NCBI RefSeq assembly: GCF_028289855.1 | Contig: NZ_JAQGKZ010000100.1 | Coordinates: 1 to 64,000 of the forward strand | Direction: 5' to 3' | DNA length: 64,000 bases | DNA from: Sphingomonas bacterium | Lineage (GTDB): Bacteria > Pseudomonadota > Alphaproteobacteria > Sphingomonadales > Sphingomonadaceae | Shown: positions 52,848 to 62,477 of the stretch, in pieces | Layout: every line of letters starts with the position of its first letter | How positions within the stretch are numbered: the stretch's first letter is position 1 | Made by a program: the position numbers and the translations under genes | Notes under the pieces: model-generated | What the model saw: only the letters and a program-made list of their open reading frames with translations | What the model was told of the DNA's origin: nothing | The model's database searches: none

Positions 52848-54512
52848 ATGTTCAGACTGATCGGCGCGGTCGCGTTGACGCTCGCCGCCGGCGCCGCGAT
52901 TGCGCAAACGACGCCTAAAGAGAACGCCGCAACGATCAACGCGCGCGTCACCGCGCCGCTCCCCGCCGACCAGGCGGCGATGAAGGCGCACGTGATGTTC
53001 CTGGCGTCGGACGCGATGCGCGGGCGCGAGGCGGGCAGCGCGGAATTCGACATCGCCGCCCAGTATGTGGCCGCACAATTCTACGCTGCCGGGCTGCGGC
53101 CGGGCGGGGACGATGGCGGCTACCTCCAGCGCGTGCCGCTGGTCGGCTACATGCTCGCCGACAAGGGCAATTTCGTCTGGACGCCAGCAAAGGGCGCGCC
53201 GCAGCCGCTGGTGTTCGGCGGCGACTTCGCGCCGTCACCCAACGCCGCCAAGGCGGAAACCAGCCTGAGCGCGCCGATCGTGTTCGTCGGCTACGGCATC
53301 GTCGCGCCCGACTATAGGCGCGACGATTATCGTGGCATCGACGTGAAGGGGAAGATCGTCGCCTATATCGGCGGCGCGCCCAAGAACTACGACGGCGAGG
53401 AGCGCGCGTTCTTCTCCAGCGCCGGGACCAAGGCGGCGATTGCCGCACAGCATGGCGCGGTTGGCGCGATCCAGATCGAAAGCCCGCGCCCCGGGCGCGG
53501 CGCGACGCCGTTCGCCTTTTCGTTGCGCCAATATGATCGCGAGCGCGTGACCTGGTCGCGCCCCGACGGCAGCGGCAAGAATGACGGCATCCCACTGCTG
53601 GGGACGATCTCGATGGCAGGCGCGGCCAAGTTGTTCGCTGGTGCCCGGATGTCGTGGGATCAGGTCAAGAAGGCCGCCGAAAGCGATGACGCCAAATTCA
53701 CGTCCTTCCCGCTCGCCGGCATCTTGTCGGTCGCGATCAAGACGGTGATGCGACCGATGCCCTCGTCCAACGTCATCGGTATCATCCCCGGCATCGACCC
53801 CGCATTGAAGGATCAGGTCGTCATCCTGTCGGCGCATCTCGACCATATCGGCGTGGGGCGCCCCGACAAGACCGGCGATACGATCAACAATGGCGCCGAG
53901 GACAATGCGATCGGCATCGCCAGCCTGATCGAGGAGGCGAAGCGGTTCGTCGCGTCCGGCAAGCCGCCGCGCCGCACCGTCATGTTCCTCGCTGTGACGG
54001 CGGAGGAGAAGGGGCTGATCGGCTCCGATTATTTCGCCAACAATCCGACCGTGCCGCTCAAATCGATCGTCGCGAACGTCAATCTCGATATGCCGCTGAT
54101 CACCTACAAGTTCGAGGACATGGTGGTTTTCGGCGCACCGCGATCGACCCTGGGGCCGATCGTCCAAAAGGCGGTCGAGAGCGTCGGCGTCGGCCTCGCG
54201 CCCGATCCGATGCCCGATGAAGGGCTGTTCGTCCGCTCGGACCATTTCCGCTTCGTCCAGAAGGGCATACCCTCGGTGTTCCTGTGGCCGGGCTATAAGG
54301 GCGGCGGCAAGGCGGCGTGGGAGGAGTTCATGAAGAACCACTACCACCAGCCGTCCGACGAGATTTCGCTGCCGCTCGATTGGGAACAGGGCGTGCGGTT
54401 CGTCACCGTCAACTACACGATCGCGCGTGAGATCGCCGATACCGATGATCGCCCGCGCTGGAACAAGGGCGATTATTTCGGCACGTTCTACGGCGGGTAT
54501 GGCGCCAAATAG
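52848..54512 (+). CDS. Secreted M28-family metallopeptidase with PA domain
   Basis: A 554-residue exported peptidase with a signal peptide (to AAIAQ). An inserted PA-like domain spans about residues 140-260. Zinc-binding residues are in VILSAHLDHIG, NNGAEDNAIGIASL and VTAEEKGLIGSDYF, with a distal histidine in HYHQPSDE. Likely a di-zinc aminopeptidase. The chosen ATG follows AAGAGGAAAG. Confidence 0.93.
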   Translation: MFRLIGAVALTLAAGAAIAQTTPKENAATINARVTAPLPADQAAMKAHVMFLASDAMRGREAGSAEFDIAAQYVAAQFYAAGLRPGGDDGGYLQRVPLVGYMLADKGNFVWTPAKGAPQPLVFGGDFAPSPNAAKAETSLSAPIVFVGYGIVAPDYRRDDYRGIDVKGKIVAYIGGAPKNYDGEERAFFSSAGTKAAIAAQHGAVGAIQIESPRPGRGATPFAFSLRQYDRERVTWSRPDGSGKNDGIPLLGTISMAGAAKLFAGARMSWDQVKKAAESDDAKFTSFPLAGILSVAIKTVMRPMPSSNVIGIIPGIDPALKDQVVILSAHLDHIGVGRPDKTGDTINNGAEDNAIGIASLIEEAKRFVASGKPPRRTVMFLAVTAEEKGLIGSDYFANNPTVPLKSIVANVNLDMPLITYKFEDMVVFGAPRSTLGPIVQKAVESVGVGLAPDPMPDEGLFVRSDHFRFVQKGIPSVFLWPGYKGGGKAAWEEFMKNHYHQPSDEISLPLDWEQGVRFVTVNYTIAREIADTDDRPRWNKGDYFGTFYGGYGAK

Positions 54513-55323
54513 CCTTCTGGTCTTCGGGCTAGGCTATGCCGCAAGCGCCATCGTCGCGCGGCTCAATGACTGGGCCATCACCGCGACGGGAAGCGCGGGC
54601 GACCTCGATTTCGACGATCGCGCGGGCGTGATCGCGGCGATCGATGCGGCGACGCATGTCCTGTCGTCGGTGCCGCCGGGCGAGGTTGATCCCGTAATCG
54701 CGCGCTACGGGGCGGCGCTGGCCGATGGCGGTAAGTGGCTCGGCTATCTGTCGTCGACCGGCGTCTATGGCGATATCGGCGGTGCGTGGGTCGATGAAAG
54801 CGCGCCGATCAAGGGACGGCGCGGCGGCCGCAACCGGGCCGATGCCGACTGGCTGGTGCTGGGTGCGCGGGTATTTCGGTTGCCCGGCATCTACGGCCCC
54901 CACCGCTCGCCGCTCGACCGCGTGCGCGACGGCAAGGCGCATCGCACGGCCCAAGCCGGGCAAGTGTTCAGCCGCGTGCACGTCGATGATATCGCCAGCG
55001 GCGTCATCGCCGGGTTCGATTCGCCGCCGGGCGCCTACAACCTGTCCGACGACCTGCCGGCGCCGCAGGACGCGGTGATCGAATTCGCCAGCGGACTGCT
55101 CGGGCAACAGCCGCCGCCCATCGTATCATTGGAATCGCTGTCGCCCGAAGCGCGCGCTTTCCACGCCGAAAACCGCCGCGTCGCCAACGGCAAGGCGAAG
55201 CGCGTGCTCGGCTGGCGGCCCGTATACGCCGACTACCGGTTGGGCCTGCGCGCTCTCAATGCGATGACCAATCCCGCCGCGGCCAGCGTCGCGCCCGCGA
55301 CCGCCAGCCCCGACCAGCGATAG
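54499..55323 (+). CDS. NAD-dependent epimerase/SDR family protein
   Basis: A 274-residue atypical SDR similar to YeeZ-like proteins. The nucleotide motif is LLVFGLGYAASAIVARL, followed by LSSTGVYGDIGGAWVDE and VFRLPGIYGPHRSPLDRV. The start overlaps the M28 gene by 14 bases. The last 20 or so residues (after LGLRALN) are low-complexity and lie antisense to the DMT gene, as though the original stop was lost. Confidence 0.85.
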   Translation: MAPNSLLVFGLGYAASAIVARLNDWAITATGSAGDLDFDDRAGVIAAIDAATHVLSSVPPGEVDPVIARYGAALADGGKWLGYLSSTGVYGDIGGAWVDESAPIKGRRGGRNRADADWLVLGARVFRLPGIYGPHRSPLDRVRDGKAHRTAQAGQVFSRVHVDDIASGVIAGFDSPPGAYNLSDDLPAPQDAVIEFASGLLGQQPPPIVSLESLSPEARAFHAENRRVANGKAKRVLGWRPVYADYRLGLRALNAMTNPAAASVAPATASPDQR

Positions 55324-56156
55324 CCCTCGAACAGCGTGGACAGGCACATCGCGATGACCGGCACGATCACGCTCGAATAGGCCGCCTTGGCCGGGCCGAT
55401 CGTCCTGAGCACGCCGAAATAAAGCGGAAACGCGAGCGCCGAGGCGAAGAGGCCGAGATAGAGGATGCCCGCCCAATAGGCCGCACGATATTCGATGACG
55501 GGCGGTCCGGCCGTGGCGTACGCGAACAGCGCATCGAACGCCGCGCCCGCCAGCATCGCGACCGCGAGCATCGACCCCATCGGGTATCGCGCCGCGGTCG
55601 GCGTTGCCTGCATCACGTTGGCGGTCGATGCCGACAGCACGCCGCACAAGGTAAAGCCGACGCCGGCCAGCACTTGCCACGGCCCGTGCGGATCGACTCG
55701 CGCTTCGCGCATGAACAGCAAGACGATCCCGGCCATCGCGACCGCCGACCCGATCAGCAACTGGCGGCCGAGTTTCTGGCCGAGGAAAATACGGCCCAGC
55801 ACTGCGTTGGGTATCAGCAGCATCGCGAACACCACCGACACCAGTCCCGAGGTGATATGCTGTTCGGCGCGATAGACGAAATTGAAGTTGAGGCAGAATT
55901 GCGCGAAGCCGAGCAAGGCCGCGAACCCCAATCCGCTTGCACCGAGCCGCCAGCTGTCGCGCTTCCAGAGCGCATAGCCCGACATCGCGATTCCAGCGAC
56001 GAGGAAGCGGTATGAGACCGACCAGCTCGGCGGCACCACGCCCAATTGATCGCGGATCACCAGCCAGGTCGATCCCCAGATCAAGGTGACGATGCCGAAC
56101 GGGATCAGCACGGCGAGACGCGCGGATTGCGGCTTGGCGGAAGGTGGCTGGAGCAC
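55233..56156 (-). CDS. EamA/DMT-family transporter
   Basis: A 307-residue inner-membrane protein with ten predicted helices in two EamA repeats (VTLIWGSTWLVIRDQLG in the first; GVGFTLCGVLSASTANVMQ opening the second). Exports or imports small metabolites; substrate unknown. GTG start. Its last 91 bases, encoding the final helix, overlap the convergent SDR gene. Confidence 0.92.
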   Translation of the reverse strand: MLQPPSAKPQSARLAVLIPFGIVTLIWGSTWLVIRDQLGVVPPSWSVSYRFLVAGIAMSGYALWKRDSWRLGASGLGFAALLGFAQFCLNFNFVYRAEQHITSGLVSVVFAMLLIPNAVLGRIFLGQKLGRQLLIGSAVAMAGIVLLFMREARVDPHGPWQVLAGVGFTLCGVLSASTANVMQATPTAARYPMGSMLAVAMLAGAAFDALFAYATAGPPVIEYRAAYWAGILYLGLFASALAFPLYFGVLRTIGPAKAAYSSVIVPVIAMCLSTLFEGYRWSGLAVAGATLAAAGLVIALRARRPNR

Positions 56157-56223
56157 GCGCCCGCCATATCGTTACGGGGCCGTCCGACAACCCTGCTTCT
56201 GCTTGTGGGGTGAGAAGGTCAGC

Positions 56224-57228
56224 CTATGGAAGCGCGGCGATCGCGTCGGCGAGCGGCTTGATCGCGGCCTCTTGCTGGTCCCAGCACGTCACCAGCCGCA
56301 CCTCGCCCGGCGCCCAATCGTAAAAATCGAATCCGAGTGCGCGAAGGCCTGCGGCTTCTTCCGGGGAAGCGCGCAGGAACACCTCGTTGGCCTCGACGGG
56401 ATAGACCAAGCGGTCGCCAGCCGCCTTCGCCAGCATCGTCGCGCCGGCATTCGCCGCGCGGGCGTTGGCCAGCCACAGATCGTCGTCGAGCATCGCGAGG
56501 ATTTGCGCGGCGAGGAAGCGGCCCTTCGACAACAGCAGCCCAGCCTGCTTGCGGCGGTACAAAGTCGCGTCGGCGAGTTCGGGCTTGAAGAAGACCAGCG
56601 CCTCGGCGTTCATCCCGCCATTCTTGACGAAGCCGAAGCTCAGCGCATCGACCCCGGCGCGCCAGGTCAGATCGGCGACGTCGCAGCCGAGATGCGCGAC
56701 CGCGTTCGCGAAGCGTGCGCCGTCCATGTGAAAGCCCAGCCCCTTGGCCTTGGCGAGATCGCCCAGCGCCGCGACCTCTTCGGGGGTATAGGCCAAGCCG
56801 TATTCGGTCGCATTGGTGATCGACAGCGCGTGCGCCTGGACCTGGTGTACGTCGTCGCGGATGCCGGCGACCACGTCCGCCACCGCGTCGGGGGTCAGCT
56901 TTGCGCCCGGTCCGTCCGCGAGCAGCAATTTGGCGCCGTGGAGATAGAAACCCGGCGCGCCGCATTCGTCGTTCTGGATATGCGCGTCGCGGTGGCAAAT
57001 GACCGCACCGTGGGGCTGGCACAAAGCGGCGAGCGCGAGGCAATTGGCGGACGTGCCGGACGGCGTCCACAGCACGCGTACCGCCGTCCCGAACAGGTCG
57101 GAGAAGCGGCCGTCGAGCTGCTGGCTCCACTTGTCGCCGTCATACGCGGTATCAAGCGTGTTCGCCGCGGTGATCGCGTCGATGACTTGCGGGCAAGCGG
57201 GGGCGGCGTTGTCGGAGAAGAAGCGCAT
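56224..57228 (-). CDS. ltaE: Low-specificity L-threonine aldolase family protein
   Basis: A 334-residue fold-type I PLP enzyme (beta-eliminating lyase family). The N-terminus is MRFFSDNAAPACPQVIDAI; PTGTAAN-like PSGTSANCLAL binds PLP phosphate; HMDGARFANAVAHLG carries the Asp-Gly-Ala-Arg motif, and the PLP-lysine is in SFGFVKNGGM. It cleaves L-threonine or L-allo-threonine to glycine and acetaldehyde. A start at 57309 would run through the REP-like repeat and is rejected. Confidence 0.9.
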   Translation of the reverse strand: MRFFSDNAAPACPQVIDAITAANTLDTAYDGDKWSQQLDGRFSDLFGTAVRVLWTPSGTSANCLALAALCQPHGAVICHRDAHIQNDECGAPGFYLHGAKLLLADGPGAKLTPDAVADVVAGIRDDVHQVQAHALSITNATEYGLAYTPEEVAALGDLAKAKGLGFHMDGARFANAVAHLGCDVADLTWRAGVDALSFGFVKNGGMNAEALVFFKPELADATLYRRKQAGLLLSKGRFLAAQILAMLDDDLWLANARAANAGATMLAKAAGDRLVYPVEANEVFLRASPEEAAGLRALGFDFYDWAPGEVRLVTCWDQQEAAIKPLADAIAALP

Positions 57229-57283
57229 GGCGGTTCTTAGTCGCGTTGTGCCCGTCGCCTCAATCCATTCCATCACACAACCG

Positions 57284-57315
57284 CCGTCATGCTGAACTTG
57301 TTTCAGCATCCATCG
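57284..57315. repeat. REP-like palindromic repeat
   Basis: ATGCTGAA and TTCAGCAT form a perfect 8-bp stem at 57289-57309 with a 5-base loop, inside a GTCATGCTGAACTTGTTTC sequence that I recognise as a dispersed intergenic repeat of sphingomonads. It lies between the pbp and ltaE genes. Confidence 0.6.
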
Positions 57316-57329
57316 CGCAAAAGGATGGC

Positions 57330-59417
57330 TTAATTGTCCGGTCGCTGCGCCGCCGGCGGTTTTGGCGGGCGGTCGCCTGTATCCGGCGCCGGGGTCAGCT
57401 TGATCGTGCCGTCCTTCTTGACCTGCAGATTGACGCCCAACCCTTCGATGCTGCCCTCGATAGGCAACGGACCGGTACCCGGGTCGATGGTCACATTACC
57501 GTCGGTGGAATTGGCAATGTTGTCGGTAGCCTCAACCACCGGCGGGGGCGGCGGCGCGATGCCCAGCGCGGCTTGCATGAAATCCTTCCACACTCGTGCC
57601 GGAACCCCACCGCCCGACAGGCCGGCATTGGGGCTGTTGTCGTCGTTGCCGACCCACACCCCGACCACCAGGTCCTTGGCGAACCCGACGAACAGTGCAT
57701 CGCGCGAATCCTGCGTCGTCCCGGTCTTGCCATAGGTCGGCACCGACAGCGCCGCCTCGCGCCCGGTGCCGCTGGTCGCGGAAGCGGAGAGCAGGTCGAG
57801 CATTTCGTCGCGGACCTTGTCGCCGAACGCGCTGCGCGTGCCGACCAGCCGGTCGTACCAGCCCTTGTTGTCGCTCGCTTCGATCCCCCGCGCGCCAACG
57901 GGATATCCGTCCCCGGCGACCGCCGCGAACGCGCTGGTCAGTTCGAGCAGCGAGCCGGTCGCGGTGCCGAGCGCGATCGTCGCCTCGTGCGGCAACGGGG
58001 TGGAAATGCCAAGGTCGCGCGCCGCCTTGATCACCGCATCGACCCCGACCTTCTGGATCAGCCGCGCGGCGGCGACGTTGGACGATTTCTGGAACGCGCG
58101 GCGTAGCGTGATCTTGCCCTCGTACTTGCCGTCGCTGTTCTTCGGGCTCCACCCGGCAATCGTGATCGGCTCGTCCTCGATCGTGTCGTCGGGTGTCAGG
58201 CCGCTCCGCATCGCCGCGAGGTAGACGAACAGCTTGAACGCCGATCCCGGCTGGCGCCGCGCCTGCGTCGCTCGGTTGAACGGGCTGGCCTTGTAATCCT
58301 TGCCGCCGACCATTGCGACGACTCGGCCATCGGGGCGCATCGCAACAATCGCGATCTGCGCCTGTCTCAGCCCCGCGCGCCGCGCCGCGCGCTCGGCGGC
58401 GCGTTGCAGGCGCAGGTCGAGCGTGGTGGTGACGGTCGTTTCCTGGCTGAGGTCGCCCGCGGTGTCGCGCGCTTCGGGCAGCACCCAGTCGGCGAAATAG
58501 GTGCCATCAGGCACCAGCTTGACCGGGCGCGGGCGGGGAGTGGCGGGCTTGACGGCGGCCGCCTGCGCCTTGGTGATTGTGCCGGTATCGACCATCGTCG
58601 CCAGCACGATTTTCTCGCGGTCGCGCGCACCTTTCAGATTGCCCGTTGGCGCCAGCTTGGACGGCGCCTTGACCAGCCCCGCCAGCATCGCCGCCTGGCT
58701 GATCGTCAGCTCGCCCGGCTCGCAATCGAAATAATGTTCCGCCGCCGCGGTCAGGCCATAGACGTTGTCGCCGAAATAGACGTTCGACAGATAGCGCGAC
58801 AGGATCTCGTTCTTCGACAGCCACGCTTCGAGCCAGAACGAGATCAGGATCTCGCGGCCCTTACGCAACACGGTGCGGTCCGAATCGAGAAAGGAATTCT
58901 TGGCGAGTTGCTGCGTGATCGTGCTCGCACCCTCCCGCACACCGCCCGCGCCGACGTTGCGGACCAATGCGCGGCCCATGCCCCACGGATCGATCCCCCA
59001 ATGCGAATAGAATCGCCGATCCTCGACCGAAATGAATGCGCCGGTGACATATTTGGGCAGCTTTGCCGCATCGACCGGCTTGCCGACGATCGCGCCGCGC
59101 TTGGCGATCGGGGTGGTGCCGTCGGACGCCAGCAAGGTAACCGAGGGCGGGGTGGGGGGCTGAAGCGACTTGGAGAGCGGTGCGGTGACCGCGAGCCAGC
59201 CGACCAGGATGACGAACAGGATGACCATCGCCGCCAGACTGCGGACGATGATGCGACCCCAGCGGCGCCTTTTCTTCGGCGGTTGCGTGGCACCAGGATA
59301 ATCGAGCGGCGGAATGCCCTCGAGCGGATTTGCCGGCTCGTCCATCGCCGGATACGCCGAATGCGCTCCCCAACGGGGGTCGGGCTTGCGGCCGGGGTCC
59401 AACGGGTCGTCACGCAT
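57330..59417 (-). CDS. Class A penicillin-binding protein (PBP1a family)
   Basis: A 695-residue bifunctional peptidoglycan synthase. A proline-rich cytoplasmic tail and one helix (IIVRSLAAMVILFVILVGWL) precede the GT51 glycosyltransferase with SVEDRRFYSHWGID and ASTITQQLAKN. The transpeptidase has SAFK (GSAFKLFVYLAAM), SSN (KSSNVAAARL) and KTGTT. The C-terminal tail is proline-rich. Confidence 0.95.
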   Translation of the reverse strand: MRDDPLDPGRKPDPRWGAHSAYPAMDEPANPLEGIPPLDYPGATQPPKKRRRWGRIIVRSLAAMVILFVILVGWLAVTAPLSKSLQPPTPPSVTLLASDGTTPIAKRGAIVGKPVDAAKLPKYVTGAFISVEDRRFYSHWGIDPWGMGRALVRNVGAGGVREGASTITQQLAKNSFLDSDRTVLRKGREILISFWLEAWLSKNEILSRYLSNVYFGDNVYGLTAAAEHYFDCEPGELTISQAAMLAGLVKAPSKLAPTGNLKGARDREKIVLATMVDTGTITKAQAAAVKPATPRPRPVKLVPDGTYFADWVLPEARDTAGDLSQETTVTTTLDLRLQRAAERAARRAGLRQAQIAIVAMRPDGRVVAMVGGKDYKASPFNRATQARRQPGSAFKLFVYLAAMRSGLTPDDTIEDEPITIAGWSPKNSDGKYEGKITLRRAFQKSSNVAAARLIQKVGVDAVIKAARDLGISTPLPHEATIALGTATGSLLELTSAFAAVAGDGYPVGARGIEASDNKGWYDRLVGTRSAFGDKVRDEMLDLLSASATSGTGREAALSVPTYGKTGTTQDSRDALFVGFAKDLVVGVWVGNDDNSPNAGLSGGGVPARVWKDFMQAALGIAPPPPPVVEATDNIANSTDGNVTIDPGTGPLPIEGSIEGLGVNLQVKKDGTIKLTPAPDTGDRPPKPPAAQRPDN

Positions 59418-59604
59418 GGTCGTAAAAAATCCACTCGGCGCACCGGCCGCTAGGCGTATTACTCATATAACACAGATGGTGCAACCCGCCGCATCCGCGC
59501 CGTTTACCCCAAATGGCAGGCATCGCACAGTGCGTGGATTGAGGGAGCGCGCTCGGGCGGCTATCGCTACCGCGTCGCCCTCCCGCGACGCGGAGATCGA
59601 ACGC

Positions 59605-60183
59605 ATGGCCGACGCGCCGCTGGTGGTAGGAATTGGCGGAACGATCGGCGCGGTGTCGTCGACCGAGCGCGCGCTGAAGATCGCGCTCGATGCGGTCGAG
59701 CGCGAGGGGTTCCGCACGCGCTTGTTCGGCGGCGAGGATATGGCGCGGCTGCCGCTCTACGATCCCCGCACGACGACGCGGACGCATCACGAGAAGGATT
59801 TCGTCGAGGCGGTGCGCGGTGCGTCGGCGCTGATTATCGCCAGCCCGGGTTATCACGGCAGCATCTCGGGCGTGGTCAAGAACGCGCTCGATCTGCTTGA
59901 GGAAACCGCCAAGGACGCGCGGCCTTACCTCGCCGACATGCCGGTCGGGCTGATCGCCACCGCCTATGGCTGGCAGGCGACCGGCAGCACGATCGCCGCG
60001 CTTCGCTCGATCGTCCACGCGCTGCGCGGCTGGCCGACGCCGTTCGCCGCGGCGATCAATACGCAGATTACCAAATTCGACGACGCCGGCGGCGCCACCG
60101 ACCCCGCGGTGATCGAGCAGCTGTGCCTGGTTGGAAAGCAAGTCGCGCGGTTCGCGCCGTTGGTTGATCGCACCAGCACCTGA
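59605..60183 (+). CDS. NADPH-dependent FMN reductase
   Basis: A 192-residue flavodoxin-fold protein. The FMN phosphate loop is GIGGTIGAVSSTERAL, and the flavin-contact segment is ASPGYHGSISGVVKNALDLLEE. It could deliver reduced flavin to other enzymes; it lies too far from the halogenase to assign a link. The ATG at 59605 follows GCGGAGATC. Confidence 0.9.
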   Translation: MADAPLVVGIGGTIGAVSSTERALKIALDAVEREGFRTRLFGGEDMARLPLYDPRTTTRTHHEKDFVEAVRGASALIIASPGYHGSISGVVKNALDLLEETAKDARPYLADMPVGLIATAYGWQATGSTIAALRSIVHALRGWPTPFAAAINTQITKFDDAGGATDPAVIEQLCLVGKQVARFAPLVDRTST

Positions 60184-60237
60184 TCCAATTCGGCGTTTGC
60201 GCGTATTTGCCGCAGACGACGGTCACACGGAGAGCGC

Positions 60238-61521
60238 ATGAGCCTGCTCAAGCACGACAAGCTGCACCTCGCGCCGGACGCCACGCGCACCGTCATCCGC
60301 CCGTTCGACCCGCAATATCCGCAAGCCTTCGCCGATACCGAACCGTCGCGCACCGAACGGATCGTCGACACGATCCTGGCGATGGATGAGGACCAGCTCG
60401 GATCGGACCAGGAAGCGGTGATTGCGCCGCTCCAGAAACGCCATCGCGCCCTCGATGCCCTGTTGCTACGCCGTTACGACGAAATCGCCGCAATCGTTCC
60501 CGCCGCGAAAGGCGCGTCGGACGCCGCCAAGCTCGTCATTGGCGCCTATTTCAGCGAGGAATATTCGTTCGAGGCGGCCGCCTTGTTCAATCCCAGCATG
60601 GTGATTCACCCCGACGATGAGGATGTCGGCGACGGCAACGTTCGCTTCCTGCTGTCGCTGCGCGGGATCGGCGAGGGGCATATATCATCGGTGACGTTCC
60701 GCACCGGGCATTGGACCAAGGAAGCCGGGTTCAGCATCGACCCGGTCAGTAACCAGGCCGTCTCGCCGCGTATCGAGGATGCGGACGTGGCGGGCGATGG
60801 CGTCACGCGGATCATGTGCGAGGGCAGCCGCGATCCTTCCGAAAGCGTGCTGTTCCCGGTCACCCCCAGCCAGCGCCAGGGGATCGAGGATTTGCGGATG
60901 TGCCGCTTCGTCGAGGACGACGGCAAAGTCGACTATCTCGGCACCTATACCGCGTTCGACGGGCGCGACGCGCGGTCGGAAATGTTGCGGGGCGTCGGGA
61001 TCAGCGATTTCGAGATGCGCGAGCTGACTGGATCGGCCGCGGCGGCCAAAGGGATGGCGCTGTTCCCGCGGCGGGTCGATGGGCAATATGTGATGCTCGG
61101 GCGACAGGATAATGAGAATATCTGGCTGCTGCGGTCGGACGATCTCTACACCTGGGAAGGCGGCGAAAAGCTGATCGAGCCTAAATTCTCTTGGGACTTG
61201 TGTCAGATGGGCAATTGCGGGTCGCCGATCGAGATCGCCGAAGGTTGGCTGGTGATCACCCACGGCGTCGGGCTGGTGCGCAACTACGCGATGGGCGCGG
61301 CGTTGCTCGACAAGGACGACCCATCGAAGGTGCTCGCGCGCACCCCCGAACCGATCCTGCGCCCCAGCCCCAAGGAGCGCGACGGCTACGTCCCCAATGT
61401 CGTCTATAGCTGCGGCGCGATGGTCCACGGCCGCACGCTGCTTTTGCCCTACGGCATCGCCGACAATTTCGCGGCGTTCGCCAGCGGGTCGGTAGATGAA
61501 TTGTTGGGAGTGATGAACTGA
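60238..61521 (+). CDS. GH130-family glycoside phosphorylase/hydrolase
   Basis: A 427-residue five-bladed beta-propeller enzyme. GH130 features seen include FNPSMVIHPDDED, GIGEGHISSVTFRTG, YLGTYTAFDGRDARSEML and a C-terminal CGAMVHGRTLLLPYGIADN. The family comprises beta-mannoside phosphorylases and beta-1,2-mannosidases; without the phosphate-binding residues confirmed I cannot say which. It has a ribosome site (CACGGAGAG) and no sugar transporter nearby. Confidence 0.9.
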   Translation: MSLLKHDKLHLAPDATRTVIRPFDPQYPQAFADTEPSRTERIVDTILAMDEDQLGSDQEAVIAPLQKRHRALDALLLRRYDEIAAIVPAAKGASDAAKLVIGAYFSEEYSFEAAALFNPSMVIHPDDEDVGDGNVRFLLSLRGIGEGHISSVTFRTGHWTKEAGFSIDPVSNQAVSPRIEDADVAGDGVTRIMCEGSRDPSESVLFPVTPSQRQGIEDLRMCRFVEDDGKVDYLGTYTAFDGRDARSEMLRGVGISDFEMRELTGSAAAAKGMALFPRRVDGQYVMLGRQDNENIWLLRSDDLYTWEGGEKLIEPKFSWDLCQMGNCGSPIEIAEGWLVITHGVGLVRNYAMGAALLDKDDPSKVLARTPEPILRPSPKERDGYVPNVVYSCGAMVHGRTLLLPYGIADNFAAFASGSVDELLGVMN

Positions 61522-61523
61522 AG

Positions 61524-62363
61524 TCAGCGTGGGCCGGTACGCCTGCCGAGCACTGCGCCGACATAGTTGATCGGGGCATGATCGGCGAACCGGCGCGACA
61601 GCGCGTTTTTCAGCGGGTCGCGGCGACATGGCGCGTAGTCGGCAATGGCCTGTGCGACGTCGGCCTCGGTCGGGCCCGCGCCGGGAAACCGAACGATACC
61701 GTCCGGATCGATGAAATGCAGTCCCTCGAGATGCTGGTAATAGACAGGCGGGACGGTGGTCACGAAGTCGATCGTGTCGACATACCGGCGGACACACCGT
61801 CCCGCGAACGCGTCGGCAAAGGCGCGATTGCCGACCAGCGGCGACCCGAACGTGACAAGCTCGGCGTCGGCCTTGAGTCCCGCGAGCAACGTCGCCATCG
61901 CCGCGCCAAGGCTGTGCCCGGTGATCGTGAGCCGCTTGATCGCGGGATCGGCCAGCCACGTCTCGACTTGCCCTAGGATCGAGCGAAGCGCTTTCCAGAA
62001 CCCGTCATGGACCCGTCCGGCGCCGGGCCAGCGCCGGGGCCAGATCCCGAGATCGATGATGATGTCCCATGGCGTGTCGATCTGCGTGCCGCGAAATGCG
62101 ATGATGGCGTGGCCATCGCGATCGACCGCGCCGAACCCGGCCGACCCGATTTTCCACCATCCCGGATCTTCGCTGGCAAAGAATGTCGGTTTACCGAAGC
62201 CGAGCGGCGCGACGGCATCGGCCACCGTCGTGCCGGTTTGCGCGAAATAAGCCAGCCGGCTGAATTCGGCGCAGACCGCATCGATCGGCCAACGCGCATC
62301 CATGACAAGCGGCGGCTGCGACTCCGGATGGGTAAGCGCCGCGTTGGTTGGATTGTATTTCAT
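61524..62363 (-). CDS. Class 3 (fungal-type) lipase family protein
   Basis: A 279-residue alpha/beta hydrolase of PF01764. The nucleophile elbow is ITGHSLGAAMATLLAG, preceded by AFRGTQIDTPWDIIIDLG; the acid is probably in YVDTIDFVTTVPP and the histidine in GLHFIDPDG. No signal peptide is visible with the ATG at 62363. Convergent with GH130. Confidence 0.88.
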   Translation of the reverse strand: MKYNPTNAALTHPESQPPLVMDARWPIDAVCAEFSRLAYFAQTGTTVADAVAPLGFGKPTFFASEDPGWWKIGSAGFGAVDRDGHAIIAFRGTQIDTPWDIIIDLGIWPRRWPGAGRVHDGFWKALRSILGQVETWLADPAIKRLTITGHSLGAAMATLLAGLKADAELVTFGSPLVGNRAFADAFAGRCVRRYVDTIDFVTTVPPVYYQHLEGLHFIDPDGIVRFPGAGPTEADVAQAIADYAPCRRDPLKNALSRRFADHAPINYVGAVLGRRTGPR

Positions 62364-62477
62364 TCGGTGCCCCCGACGGGTCAGTCTAGTCGTATCGGGA
62401 CCGAAGGGAAAATGGTGCGCCACGCAGTCTGCAGAAAGCTAGCAGCTCAGCATTGATTCGACCGTCGGCGAGTCCGA

